A stretch of DNA of 64,000 bases, from assembly GCF_002443155.1 (NCBI RefSeq), contig NZ_CP023667.1:3348001-3412000 (forward strand), given 5' to 3'. Positions 54,086-63,286 of the stretch are shown here, piece by piece. Under the pieces are notes generated by a model. That model saw nothing but the letters and a program-made list of their open reading frames with translations. It was not told the DNA's origin and searched no databases. Numbering within the stretch: position 1 is the stretch's first letter; the number at the start of each line of letters is the position of its first letter. The DNA comes from Alcaligenes faecalis (GTDB taxonomy: Bacteria; Pseudomonadota; Gammaproteobacteria; Burkholderiales; Burkholderiaceae_B). The translations under genes were made by a program, and so were the position numbers.

Positions 54086-55666
54086 TTATAACCTTTCTTT
54101 AAAATCGAAAGAAAAAACCAAATCACTATCAAAAGAAGGGCCAAAAACAACCGCTTGAGAATCCTCTACCACATTAAATATTTTACTAGTTAGACTAGAA
54201 AAAACATCACATTTCCCGGAAAATACATTACATGATATCTTTTTATCAGAACAGCGAATAATTAAATTTGCATTCCGACCTTTAACAACCGCTTTCCCAA
54301 AAGAAGAAACTATAGATTTATCCTTAGGAAAATGAAAAATACAATATTTACTCTGACCATCATATCCTAAAAATTTATCATGAATTCTAAAATAACCAGC
54401 ATCTCTAACTAACAGCCTACGCCTAATCCTTCCTCCTGAATACATCTTAGTAAACCCATCTACAGCAAAAGCATATCCAGGAGCAGATGAAGGGCGCAAA
54501 TAAGAAAATGATGAGCTAGGGCTCGATCTATTAACTCTTGAATCAGGCACATAAGGAATATTATGTGCCAAGGCTGACCTCATATATAGACGAACAGGAT
54601 CACTCTGATTATGGTTATACATTCCAGAGTCAATAAGCCAATCTTCACCATAAGCGTAGACAAGAATATTCAAATCATCGTCTTGACGATGATATTTACT
54701 CAAAAACCCACTTTTAAACACAATATGTGTATGATTAACCCAATCTTTCCAATCAGATCTATACACAGCATAACCTGACTTCTCGAAGATAATAGATGTC
54801 ATATCTGGATGGCGACCTTCCTTTCCAGCGCTCAACACCCATTTAATAAACTCAAACTGCTCAAAACTTGACAATGCACTTGAAACATTTGGACGATAAC
54901 TAGCACTATCACCTAATAAAGCAACAAATCGATCTGGCCGAGTAATCCAAGCTAAAAACCAAAGAGCTCCTTTAAAAATACTATCAAGATATGCCCCAGC
55001 ATCTCCTAATAAGGAAAGGACTTTTCTAGCCCTAATCAAGTTATTAGTCATACCAACATGGTAGGCAGGGCTATTTTCCACATGAATACCCTCTTCCGTA
55101 AAAGCAAAATTAATTTCTTGCTTTAATCTTTGAAGGCCAGTCTTACGCCAAAGCAAATACCCTTCCATACCCTCAAAAACTAAGGATGCCACTAACAAAG
55201 ACATTGCCTGATCAAAACCATGATTAGTATTTTCAGAATAAAAATCTTTTCTCAACAATAGATCAGCATGAGACTTCACCAAATCATAAAATTTAAACTT
55301 ATCAAAAACCAATGCCATTCTAGCTAACCGCTCTAATCTCAATGCGGTAGCATGGTCATGCCATGGAAAATCATCATCAACAGGCCTATTTTCAAATAAT
55401 ACAGCCCATGAGCTAACCAACTCATTCACATAACCCTCGTATTTACAAGCAATTAAACAATCAAACAAGGAATAGGAATGAAGACTCCACAACCATGAAC
55501 GATTATCTTGAGGGCCGCTTGACCACACCCCATCCTTGATATCAACACAACCAAAATTATTTGTATCTATTATGGAGTTGTAAACAATAGACTTGCTTTT
55601 CACATCATCTAAAGAAGAAGCATCTGGAAACAATGACTTTAACACGTCAGAATTACGAATCATCAT
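54086..55666 (-). CDS. Heparinase II/III-like protein
   Basis: A 526-residue protein with the heparinase II/III layout: an alpha/alpha toroid in the first half (WSLHSYSLFDCLI, NHGFDQAMSLLVASLVF, HVENSPAYHVGMTNNLI) and a beta-sandwich in the second (KYHRQDDDLNILVYAYGEDWLIDSGMYNHN). Such proteins are lyases or hydrolases of uronic-acid polymers, or are found in exopolysaccharide clusters with unproven roles. No signal peptide is visible, so it may act in the cytosol or be moonlighting as a modification enzyme. It overlaps no neighbour but is spaced only 4-6 bp from them. AT-rich. Confidence 0.75.
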   Translation of the reverse strand: MMIRNSDVLKSLFPDASSLDDVKSKSIVYNSIIDTNNFGCVDIKDGVWSSGPQDNRSWLWSLHSYSLFDCLIACKYEGYVNELVSSWAVLFENRPVDDDFPWHDHATALRLERLARMALVFDKFKFYDLVKSHADLLLRKDFYSENTNHGFDQAMSLLVASLVFEGMEGYLLWRKTGLQRLKQEINFAFTEEGIHVENSPAYHVGMTNNLIRARKVLSLLGDAGAYLDSIFKGALWFLAWITRPDRFVALLGDSASYRPNVSSALSSFEQFEFIKWVLSAGKEGRHPDMTSIIFEKSGYAVYRSDWKDWVNHTHIVFKSGFLSKYHRQDDDLNILVYAYGEDWLIDSGMYNHNQSDPVRLYMRSALAHNIPYVPDSRVNRSSPSSSFSYLRPSSAPGYAFAVDGFTKMYSGGRIRRRLLVRDAGYFRIHDKFLGYDGQSKYCIFHFPKDKSIVSSFGKAVVKGRNANLIIRCSDKKISCNVFSGKCDVFSSLTSKIFNVVEDSQAVVFGPSFDSDLVFSFDFKERL

Positions 55667-55670
55667 AATA

Positions 55671-57395
55671 TTACGAATACCAATTCAATGAATCATATAT
55701 AGAAAAAGCCGTACGAATGTGAATTCGATTCTTCAGCTCACCTCTATAGAATCTATTGACAACTTTCCAATTTAAATTTTTCTCAATCAAATCTCTATTC
55801 TTTTTAAGAATCCCTCTCGCTCGATATTGCACATCATCTAAATACAAGATCTGCATCAATGACGAATTCATCGACTTAGATAACTCTATCTGACTCTTAG
55901 TAGGAGCAACCCCAGAAAAATCACGCTCTCTTTCAACATTTCTTACACGTAAATCACGCTTAATAAAGTCTTTTTCATAAACTTTATTATAATTCTTTCT
56001 ATAAAAATCATCTATTTTACTAACATCAAATGGCAACGAGATCATTGTCTCATCAAAAGATCTTAGCAAATTTAGACCTAACACATTAGACTTACGCTCT
56101 TGCTCTGTCAAACTCAAAGACAATCTAAGAGCATTTACAGAGTACAGTGGATCCACACGAGGAGAATATTTTGAGTATAAAGCCGAAATTGATCCAATAT
56201 AATATCTATTTCTTTTTGTAGCAAAAATATAATCCAAAATAGAATTTACTGGCAAACCACAAGCTTTTATTTTATTTATATATCGCTCAAATTCAGCATA
56301 ATAAAAATCATAAAATCTTTTACTTATTATCCCACTGTTCTCATTAGAAGAGAATCTTTTCCCAAAAAGGCTAGTTAGGACGTTCTCAATTGAATTATTC
56401 GACAGTGATGCTCTTGAACCATAAACCGATCTTAATAACCCACCATAACCTCCAGACATCACCACATAATCTTCTAAGAATCGACTAGGTATATTAGCTC
56501 GAACCATCCCCATAGATGGAAATAATGCTTTACCAGGCTCAAATGCATTAGCGCTATTTCTTCCATCAGAATTCGTGAATATTAAATCATAATGAGATGC
56601 TAATTTTTTAGCGATAACCTTATCATTAGTCTCCTCATTACCGCTGCACATCACATTAAATAGGTCATGATCAATTCCTGAAGAAAGCAATGCCGCTAAA
56701 ACCAGCCTTGAGTCAAACCCCCCAGTTAAATGAGCTACTTTATTTTTTATACTTGACTGAGAAACTGACCTCACATTATTGACAAACTCTTCCCTAACCG
56801 TATGGAAAAGATTTTTTTTCTCAATATCACTTACAGGGGATAATAACTTATCGTGCTCAGGAGAAAGCAGTATCTCCACACTATCTCTCGTTATTAAAAT
56901 GTACTCAAATGGATCTAGAACACAAACCCCTTCATAACTTGAGGGAACAAAACCTCCATTTCCAGTAGATATTAGCTCAGTTAAATAGTCAAATCGTTTT
57001 TCTGGCTCAATACCAGACTCTTTAAGCACTAGAAGCAAACTTTCCAGATCACTGGATATAAACCAATTCTCATTTTCTTTATAATAGAAAAGCATTGACC
57101 CAGACAAAGGATCAGGAACAACAAAATACTTATCCCCATCTTTAATATACAAAGTCAAGCTACCACGCTGACTTTGAAAAACCTTACTTAGATATGATTT
57201 ATTATTATTTTTAAAAAAACCAAACAAATCAGAAGGCTTAGATACAAACACTCCATCGACCCAACCAGCCCCATACATCGAAAAAACAATGCTACCCCCA
57301 TCATCCTTTCGGATAGTTTCCTCATCCAGCTTAGGATAATAAATAACTGATTTATATTGAATCCCAGCCCTAACAACTATCACAGGTGATTTCAT
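55671..57395 (-). CDS. Asparagine-synthase-like protein lacking the glutaminase nucleophile
   Basis: A 574-residue protein. The C-terminal half (from about residue 195) has the ATP-pyrophosphatase motif HLTGGFDSRLVLAALLSSG (TGGFDSR at 224-230) of asparagine synthetases and amidotransferase-like EPS proteins. The N-terminal half keeps elements of the glutaminase fold (KDGDKYFVVPDPLSGSMLFYY, WFISSDLESLLLVL) but has no Cys at position 2, so it probably does not hydrolyse glutamine. It may use ammonia or ligate amino acids to a sugar carboxylate. The ATG at 57395 is preferred. A terminator lies upstream, so the three AT-rich genes may be a separate transcript. Confidence 0.7.
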   Translation of the reverse strand: MKSPVIVVRAGIQYKSVIYYPKLDEETIRKDDGGSIVFSMYGAGWVDGVFVSKPSDLFGFFKNNNKSYLSKVFQSQRGSLTLYIKDGDKYFVVPDPLSGSMLFYYKENENWFISSDLESLLLVLKESGIEPEKRFDYLTELISTGNGGFVPSSYEGVCVLDPFEYILITRDSVEILLSPEHDKLLSPVSDIEKKNLFHTVREEFVNNVRSVSQSSIKNKVAHLTGGFDSRLVLAALLSSGIDHDLFNVMCSGNEETNDKVIAKKLASHYDLIFTNSDGRNSANAFEPGKALFPSMGMVRANIPSRFLEDYVVMSGGYGGLLRSVYGSRASLSNNSIENVLTSLFGKRFSSNENSGIISKRFYDFYYAEFERYINKIKACGLPVNSILDYIFATKRNRYYIGSISALYSKYSPRVDPLYSVNALRLSLSLTEQERKSNVLGLNLLRSFDETMISLPFDVSKIDDFYRKNYNKVYEKDFIKRDLRVRNVERERDFSGVAPTKSQIELSKSMNSSLMQILYLDDVQYRARGILKKNRDLIEKNLNWKVVNRFYRGELKNRIHIRTAFSIYDSLNWYS

Positions 57396-57425
57396 GCTCA
57401 ACCCCAACTTATAAGCTAAAAGATA

Positions 57426-57468
57426 TAGAACCAAAAACCAAAACAGGCTTAATAGATTAAGCCTGTTT
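57426..57468 (-). terminator. Terminator between the giant transferase and the AT-rich insert
   Basis: AAACAGGCTTA (57441-57451) pairs with TAAGCCTGTTT (57458-57468) around 6 nt; on the minus strand the stem is followed by TGGTTTTTGG. It lies just after the stop of the 1122-residue transferase gene. Confidence 0.75.
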
Positions 57469-57485
57469 ACAAAGAAAGTTAAAAA

Positions 57486-60400
57486 TCAGATAGCATATCT
57501 TAATAAACTAATCTCATTATCAATAACCTGCCTTTTATTACTTTGATTAAAGACTCTATTACTAGCTTTTTTAGATAGCTCAACAAAAATTTCCGGCTTA
57601 TTATAAATTCTTTCAATTGCTTCTGAAAGCCCAATATAATCTTCTCCAGCAACCAAAACACCACAAGTATCATCTACAAATTCAGGCACAGCGGATACTG
57701 CATTAGTAATTGGAACCAAACCCGATGACATTGCCTCATCTCTCGAAACACCTTGAGAATCACAACGAGTCGGAACTAAAAACAACCCATATCTTTTATG
57801 CATATCTGATATTTCAGACTGAGTCAAAAATCTTTTCTCTATTTTGACATTAGAAAAACCTTGCAATGGCGCAAGTATTTCATCAAAAAGCTCACCACTT
57901 CCTAAAAAGCAAAATTCCAGATCTTTAAAAAATGGTTTTTTTGATAATTCCAAGACTGCTTTAACACTCAAATCGTTCGCATATGCATGTGCAGAATATG
58001 GTCGAATAGACAGGATTTTTTTCCTTAGCTCCGGGTTCTTTTTTGTAAACTTAAATAGATCAGTATCTATTGGATTATGAATAATCTTATACCTATCTTT
58101 AGACAAACTGACTTTTAAGTCAGAAAACACCTCTTCAGCAAAATGATTAGAAACAAAAACAAAATTTACGTTTGAATGGAGATTTTTAAAAATCTGCGTC
58201 CAGAATTTATTTCTATTTTCACCCAACTTCTTCTTACGTTCTATTTCAGATTCGGTCAAACCCTTAAACTCAAATTTTCTTTGCCACCAAGCCTGAATCT
58301 CAGAGCCGTGAGCCCATACCGTCACCTTGATGCTATCCAAATACTTCTCCAGCACCCTCCACATATGCTGATCTAGTATGTGAACCATAACATGCTTAAT
58401 CTGACCAGTAGCGAGTGTCGCGTCAAGTAGGGCTGCATCGCCAGTTGCTACATCAATATTCTCGAACTCCCGGTACTCAGCCGGCCCATTCTGGATACGG
58501 AACATATCCACCATTTGGCCAGATGCTTTATAAGCTCGCACGCGACTATGCAAAAACCCATAACGATAGAGATCATCATAAGCAGGATACTGTTTGGCAA
58601 GCACCAAGTATGGTGATTTAGTAATAACAGCCGCAGGCCGCTCCGCTGTACTCCCTAATACTAGCTTCTCAATCCAAGCCTCACCCGGCCCTTCAACTCG
58701 CAAGCCGAAGCGAATCTTGGCACAATGCACAGGAATAGCTAAAGCATGCTTGTCACCAATCCCGTTCATCTGATGTGCTATCTTCTTCCCATTCTTATCC
58801 TGAAACTCAAAGACCGTTCGAAGATTAATAGCACCCTCGCCAAACAGTTGGAACTGACTATTCAGCACTAAATTCATCTCGTCGCGCGTGTTGGCTGATC
58901 GGCAATACAAATACTCATGCTGACCAGGCTTTAACGTGGAGCGAACTCGCAGCTTGTCATCCATCACGGATAAGGCAACTCCTGATCTCGCTGGAATCCA
59001 CTCACGTAATTCCTGTGCATTTAACTTTGGAAGGTTGAGTGTATCGCTGGCTTCTTGATTCAAAGAGGCTGGCAGTGCTTCAGCTACAGGTGCTAGATGC
59101 CCACTAAATGACACACCTTGATCAAGCAAATCCAGATCTAATGCATCCCTCAAATCGTCACTGGATAAAGAGGCACCACCCTCGACATAGTTGAACTCAT
59201 CAATAGCGAGCATTCCCGAAAGCTCGACATTGGCGAGCTTCAACAGCTGCCAATTTTTTGCGAAATCTTGGGACAGCCAAACTGATTTCCGAACTAACGC
59301 CGCACGAGCGCTAAACGAATCGACAGAACAATACTGCATCGATTCATTAACCAGTATCATTTTTTGATTTTTTACGCTATAACGAGTGAATTTCCCAAAA
59401 GCAGGTGCATCACTATATGTACTGGCCAATACCAAGTCGGTCAGGTAGTTTTCACCATAATAATCACTGGCATCAAGAACCCCAACTAAACTATCATCAG
59501 AACTTAAGCCAATCTTCTCCCAAACATTATTCAGATCAGCACAATAAATAACATTCTGATTATGCTTGCTTTCAATTGGTTTTGGCGCCACCAAAAAAAG
59601 CGTTTTATTTTTATATAACTGGCGCTGAAAGGAGACTAAAACCTGGTGCACTTGCTCCTCATTGTCAACTTCAGCAATAAGCGACACAGGCACTTGCTTA
59701 TTTGAAAACTCTCTACCAAGTAGTTTTGCTTGTATATAGGCCAAACGCTGCGCGTAGGTGTGTTCAGTCATCACCTTACGCAACCCTAATAGACGTAACT
59801 TCCGATAATTCAACTCGTCCTGCACGATAGCATTCATGCGCTGGGCAAGTTGCGACTGATTATCAGAGGAAACAACAAGATCGCCAAATAGCAGCCTAAC
59901 ACCGCGAGAAAAATTTGATACTACAACTGTATTTGACGCTAACAACTCAAAGACTCGCCGTGCGAACATTGACTGGGATTGCTTAATGGTATTCATATTA
60001 ATACCATAGCGATAACCCTTATATGCCTTATCAATTTCCGAGAATGGCAACTTGCCCAGTATCATCGGTTTATATTGATCAGGGAATGTATAGTGCGGAT
60101 GAGGGTTATCTGCATTACGGTCATAAATATCAACCGGACGTAAGTCTTTAACAGCATCAATTAATGATGCGAAATCACGTTGGCGCTCTGGATACCGCAG
60201 GTAATAAGAGCCTGCAAAATTAAAAGCATCTTTACGCTCATAAACTTCTACAGGGTTATGCGTCTTTGGTTGAGCAGCAAACGGTAAAAAGAACACGCGG
60301 TCATGCCCGACGTGAAATTTATACTTAGGTACGCAATCAATATCGGTGGTAAATACATAATCCACCTGTTTGGCCAACGGAATAAAAGTACCAAAATGGA

Positions 60401-60854
60401 CAGGATCCTCTTTGTTCCAAAATAATGTCGGCACGCCATTACGCTTGCACCAATCAATGCAAGCGTTAATTTCCGGGCCGTTTGTACTAATCTTCAGTTT
60501 CCAGAGCTGCTCGAACCCCTGCCAGGCTGACTCAATAAAAAGTATATGTGGCTTAAACCTTTCTAGCTGCTCAATGCAGTGCTCGGGATGCAACTGCAAC
60601 AGATCACACTCCGGGTCGTAAGAGTGAAAAGTAAACTCATCCATCACCCCTGCCACACGTAGCTGCTTAGCTGGCAGGCTGGCCAATTCTCCTTGACCTA
60701 GCGAAGCACCTAAACGTGACTGACATAAAGCCAAATTCGCAGCAAAGAACTGGTGTCCCAACTGCTCCCCCAGCTCTTTATAAAGGGTCATCGCCTTCGC
60801 GTAATCCTCATCACGGAATGCCCGCGCAGCACTACTTACTTTTGATTGCAACAT
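57486..60854 (-). CDS. Giant fused glycosyltransferase (CgeB-type + GT4)
   Basis: A 1122-residue multidomain protein. Residues 1-60 are a TPR-like helical start; about 60-390 is a CgeB-type transferase (ILFIESAWQGFEQLW, GVPTLFWNKEDPVHFG, VFTTDIDCVPKY, FNFAGSYYLR, RRVFELLASNTVVVSNFSRG). About 400-570 is a remnant of a GT2 fold, 640-790 a beta-rich segment like a carbohydrate-binding region, and 800-1122 a GT4 C-terminus (VWAHGSEIQAWWQ, HNPIDTDLF, CDSQGVSRDEAMSSGLVPITN). The start MLQSK at 60854 is preferred over the frame to 60914. The base composition of the last third (below about 58300) is AT-rich like the insert, while the N-terminal part resembles the main cluster. Confidence 0.82.
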   Translation of the reverse strand: MLQSKVSSAARAFRDEDYAKAMTLYKELGEQLGHQFFAANLALCQSRLGASLGQGELASLPAKQLRVAGVMDEFTFHSYDPECDLLQLHPEHCIEQLERFKPHILFIESAWQGFEQLWKLKISTNGPEINACIDWCKRNGVPTLFWNKEDPVHFGTFIPLAKQVDYVFTTDIDCVPKYKFHVGHDRVFFLPFAAQPKTHNPVEVYERKDAFNFAGSYYLRYPERQRDFASLIDAVKDLRPVDIYDRNADNPHPHYTFPDQYKPMILGKLPFSEIDKAYKGYRYGINMNTIKQSQSMFARRVFELLASNTVVVSNFSRGVRLLFGDLVVSSDNQSQLAQRMNAIVQDELNYRKLRLLGLRKVMTEHTYAQRLAYIQAKLLGREFSNKQVPVSLIAEVDNEEQVHQVLVSFQRQLYKNKTLFLVAPKPIESKHNQNVIYCADLNNVWEKIGLSSDDSLVGVLDASDYYGENYLTDLVLASTYSDAPAFGKFTRYSVKNQKMILVNESMQYCSVDSFSARAALVRKSVWLSQDFAKNWQLLKLANVELSGMLAIDEFNYVEGGASLSSDDLRDALDLDLLDQGVSFSGHLAPVAEALPASLNQEASDTLNLPKLNAQELREWIPARSGVALSVMDDKLRVRSTLKPGQHEYLYCRSANTRDEMNLVLNSQFQLFGEGAINLRTVFEFQDKNGKKIAHQMNGIGDKHALAIPVHCAKIRFGLRVEGPGEAWIEKLVLGSTAERPAAVITKSPYLVLAKQYPAYDDLYRYGFLHSRVRAYKASGQMVDMFRIQNGPAEYREFENIDVATGDAALLDATLATGQIKHVMVHILDQHMWRVLEKYLDSIKVTVWAHGSEIQAWWQRKFEFKGLTESEIERKKKLGENRNKFWTQIFKNLHSNVNFVFVSNHFAEEVFSDLKVSLSKDRYKIIHNPIDTDLFKFTKKNPELRKKILSIRPYSAHAYANDLSVKAVLELSKKPFFKDLEFCFLGSGELFDEILAPLQGFSNVKIEKRFLTQSEISDMHKRYGLFLVPTRCDSQGVSRDEAMSSGLVPITNAVSAVPEFVDDTCGVLVAGEDYIGLSEAIERIYNKPEIFVELSKKASNRVFNQSNKRQVIDNEISLLRYAI

Positions 60855-60880
60855 ATCAGCCTTTTCTGCTTTCCTAGCGC

Positions 60881-62146
60881 TTATTCCGCAAACAAACCTA
60901 CAACGTCGATGCACTGAGCATGCTTGCGAATCTCAGCAACTTGCTCGATGAATGGACGATGTTTAACAAGAACGCAGACAACATCGGCATCAGCCATAGC
61001 GCTACCCAAAGCAGCCAACTCAATACCCGTACCTTGTAGCTTGGCTGGCAATTCGCTGATATTGGGTTCTACGGCTTGCACCTTGCAACCCAGACTGGCA
61101 ATCTTCTTGGAAACACCAACAGCAGGGCTTTCACGCAAGTCATCGATATCGGGTTTGAACGCCAGGCCCAGGCAAGCCACTTTGATGTCAGCCATACGCG
61201 CATCAGGACGCAACGACAAAACACCTGCAATAGCGGCTTTAACTTTCTCTACAACCCATTCAGGTTTGTAGTCGTTAATCTCACGAGCCAAGCGCACAAT
61301 GCGAGCCTCTTCAGGCGTCTTGTCCACGATGAACCAAGGATCCACGGCGATGCAGTGACCACCCACCCCGGCACCAGGCTGCAAAATATTAACGCGTGGG
61401 TGACGGTTAGCCAGGCTGATCAGTTCCCACACATTAATATTCAAGCGATCGCAGATCAGAGACAGCTCGTTGGCAAACGCGATGTTGACGTCACGGAAGC
61501 TGTTCTCTGTCAGTTTGCACATTTCAGCGGTACGTGCATTGGTTGGCACCAAAGCACCTTCCACAAAAATTCGGTACAGCTCAATTGCCATCTCGGTAGC
61601 TTTTTGAGTCATGCCACCAATAACACGGTCATTGCTAACCAGCTCATGCACTACGCGACCGGGCAAAACACGCTCTGGGCAGTAGGCCACCTGAATATCA
61701 GCCTCCTCGCCTGCTTGCTGAGGAAAGCTCAGATCAGGACGAGCTTCAGCCAGCCACTGCGCCAATTGCTCGGTCGTACCAACAGGAGACGTCGACTCCA
61801 GAATAACCAGATTGCCTTTGGCCAGCACTGGCGCAATGGCTTTGGCTGCGTCGGCGATATAGCTCAAGTCAGGCTTATTGCCTTCCAGGAAGGGGGTCGG
61901 GACGGCGATCAGAAACGCGTCAGCAGGTTCTGGGGTCAGAGTAGCGCGCAAGTAACCACCGTGCACGGCGGCCTGCACCAGCATATCCAGTTCAGGTTCA
62001 ACAATATGAATACGGCCTTGATTGATCGTGTCAACCGCGTAAGCGTTCACATCAACGCCAATGACCTTTTTGCGGCGTGAGGCAAATAATGTTGCAGTAG
62101 GCAGGCCGATATAGCCCAAGCCGATCATGGAGAGAGTTTCAAACAT
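60881..62146 (-). CDS. wecC: UDP-N-acetyl-D-mannosamine dehydrogenase
   Basis: A 421-residue UDP-sugar 6-dehydrogenase making UDP-ManNAcA. The Rossmann motif SMIGLGYIGLPTATLFA is near the start; the catalytic region GVGGHCIAVDPWF carries the active Cys, and ACLGLAFKPDIDDLRESPA is the C-terminal binding motif. The ATG at 62146 follows CGGAAG; the longer frame begins with TTG. It lies 14 bp after wecB, the usual partner. Confidence 0.92.
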   Translation of the reverse strand: MFETLSMIGLGYIGLPTATLFASRRKKVIGVDVNAYAVDTINQGRIHIVEPELDMLVQAAVHGGYLRATLTPEPADAFLIAVPTPFLEGNKPDLSYIADAAKAIAPVLAKGNLVILESTSPVGTTEQLAQWLAEARPDLSFPQQAGEEADIQVAYCPERVLPGRVVHELVSNDRVIGGMTQKATEMAIELYRIFVEGALVPTNARTAEMCKLTENSFRDVNIAFANELSLICDRLNINVWELISLANRHPRVNILQPGAGVGGHCIAVDPWFIVDKTPEEARIVRLAREINDYKPEWVVEKVKAAIAGVLSLRPDARMADIKVACLGLAFKPDIDDLRESPAVGVSKKIASLGCKVQAVEPNISELPAKLQGTGIELAALGSAMADADVVCVLVKHRPFIEQVAEIRKHAQCIDVVGLFAE

Positions 62147-62160
62147 GCTAGTCTTCCGAA

Positions 62161-63282
62161 TCAAGAGATCAAGGTTTTTAAAATTTCACTAATGCGGGTG
62201 GCGGCCTTGCCGTCCCCATAAGGGTTGTGCGCCCGTGCCATACGCTCATATTCAGCAGCGTCATCCAGCAGCTGCGTGGCAGCGCTGACAATGGCTTGTG
62301 TTTCTGTTCCCACCAAACGCACAGTTCCTGCATCCACCGCTTCAGGGCGCTCGGTCGTGTCACGCATCACCAATACCGGTTTGCCCAAAGAAGGCGCTTC
62401 TTCCTGAATGCCCCCGGAGTCGGTGACCAAAAGGTCACAACGATCCATTAGGTAAACAAAGGGCAAATAATCCAGTGGTTCGATCAAATGAACATCGGAA
62501 ACGTCGGATAAGATACGACGTACTGGTTCCTGAACATTCGGATTCAAGTGCACGGGATACACAACCTGCACATCGCCACGGGAGGCAATCTGGCGCAAAG
62601 CCAGGCAGATGTTTTCAAAGCCAGAACCAAAATTCTCGCGACGATGCCCCGTCACCAGAACCAAGCGTTTGGCTGGATTGATAAAAGAGAACTGAGCCTC
62701 AAAACGGCTACGCAGTTCCGAGTCCTGGCGTACGCGTGCGGCTACATCCAGCAGCGCATCAATGACAGTGTTGCCCGTAATATGCACCGTCTTGGGATCC
62801 ACACCTTCATGCAATAAATGAGACTGCGATTGCTCGGTCGGAGCAAAGTGCACATCAGCCAGCACACCCGCTTGGCGACGGTTCATTTCCTCTGGCCAAG
62901 GCGAGTACTTATTATGAGTACGCAGGCCGGCCTCTACGTGACCGACCTTGATCTTGGCGTAATAAGCCGACAAGGCTGCAGCCATCGTGGTGGTCGTATC
63001 ACCATGCACCAAAATCATGTCTGGTTGCCATTGCTTGTACACGTCACGCATACCCAACAACACATTGCTGGTGATGTCATACAGGTCCTGGCCTGGCTTC
63101 ATCAGGTTTAAGTCAAAATCAGGTTTGATGGAAAAAATATCCAGAACCTGATCCAGCATCTGGCGGTGCTGACCCGTAACACACACGCGCGCTTCAAATG
63201 CAGAGTCTGCAGCCAAAGCCTTAACCACCGGAGCCATTTTGATGGCCTCCGGTCGTGTGCCAAATACAGTCAAAATCTTCAT
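62161..63282 (-). CDS. wecB: UDP-N-acetylglucosamine 2-epimerase
   Basis: A 373-residue non-hydrolysing epimerase that supplies UDP-ManNAc. Characteristic motifs are [18 protein letters not shown] at the start, [26 protein letters not shown] and [29 protein letters not shown]. With wecC it provides UDP-ManNAcA for the cluster. The gap to the methyltransferase-like gene upstream is 4 bp. Confidence 0.95.
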   Translation of the reverse strand: MKILTVFGTRPEAIKMAPVVKALAADSAFEARVCVTGQHRQMLDQVLDIFSIKPDFDLNLMKPGQDLYDITSNVLLGMRDVYKQWQPDMILVHGDTTTTMAAALSAYYAKIKVGHVEAGLRTHNKYSPWPEEMNRRQAGVLADVHFAPTEQSQSHLLHEGVDPKTVHITGNTVIDALLDVAARVRQDSELRSRFEAQFSFINPAKRLVLVTGHRRENFGSGFENICLALRQIASRGDVQVVYPVHLNPNVQEPVRRILSDVSDVHLIEPLDYLPFVYLMDRCDLLVTDSGGIQEEAPSLGKPVLVMRDTTERPEAVDAGTVRLVGTETQAIVSAATQLLDDAAEYERMARAHNPYGDGKAATRISEILKTLIS

Positions 63283-63286
63283 AAAC

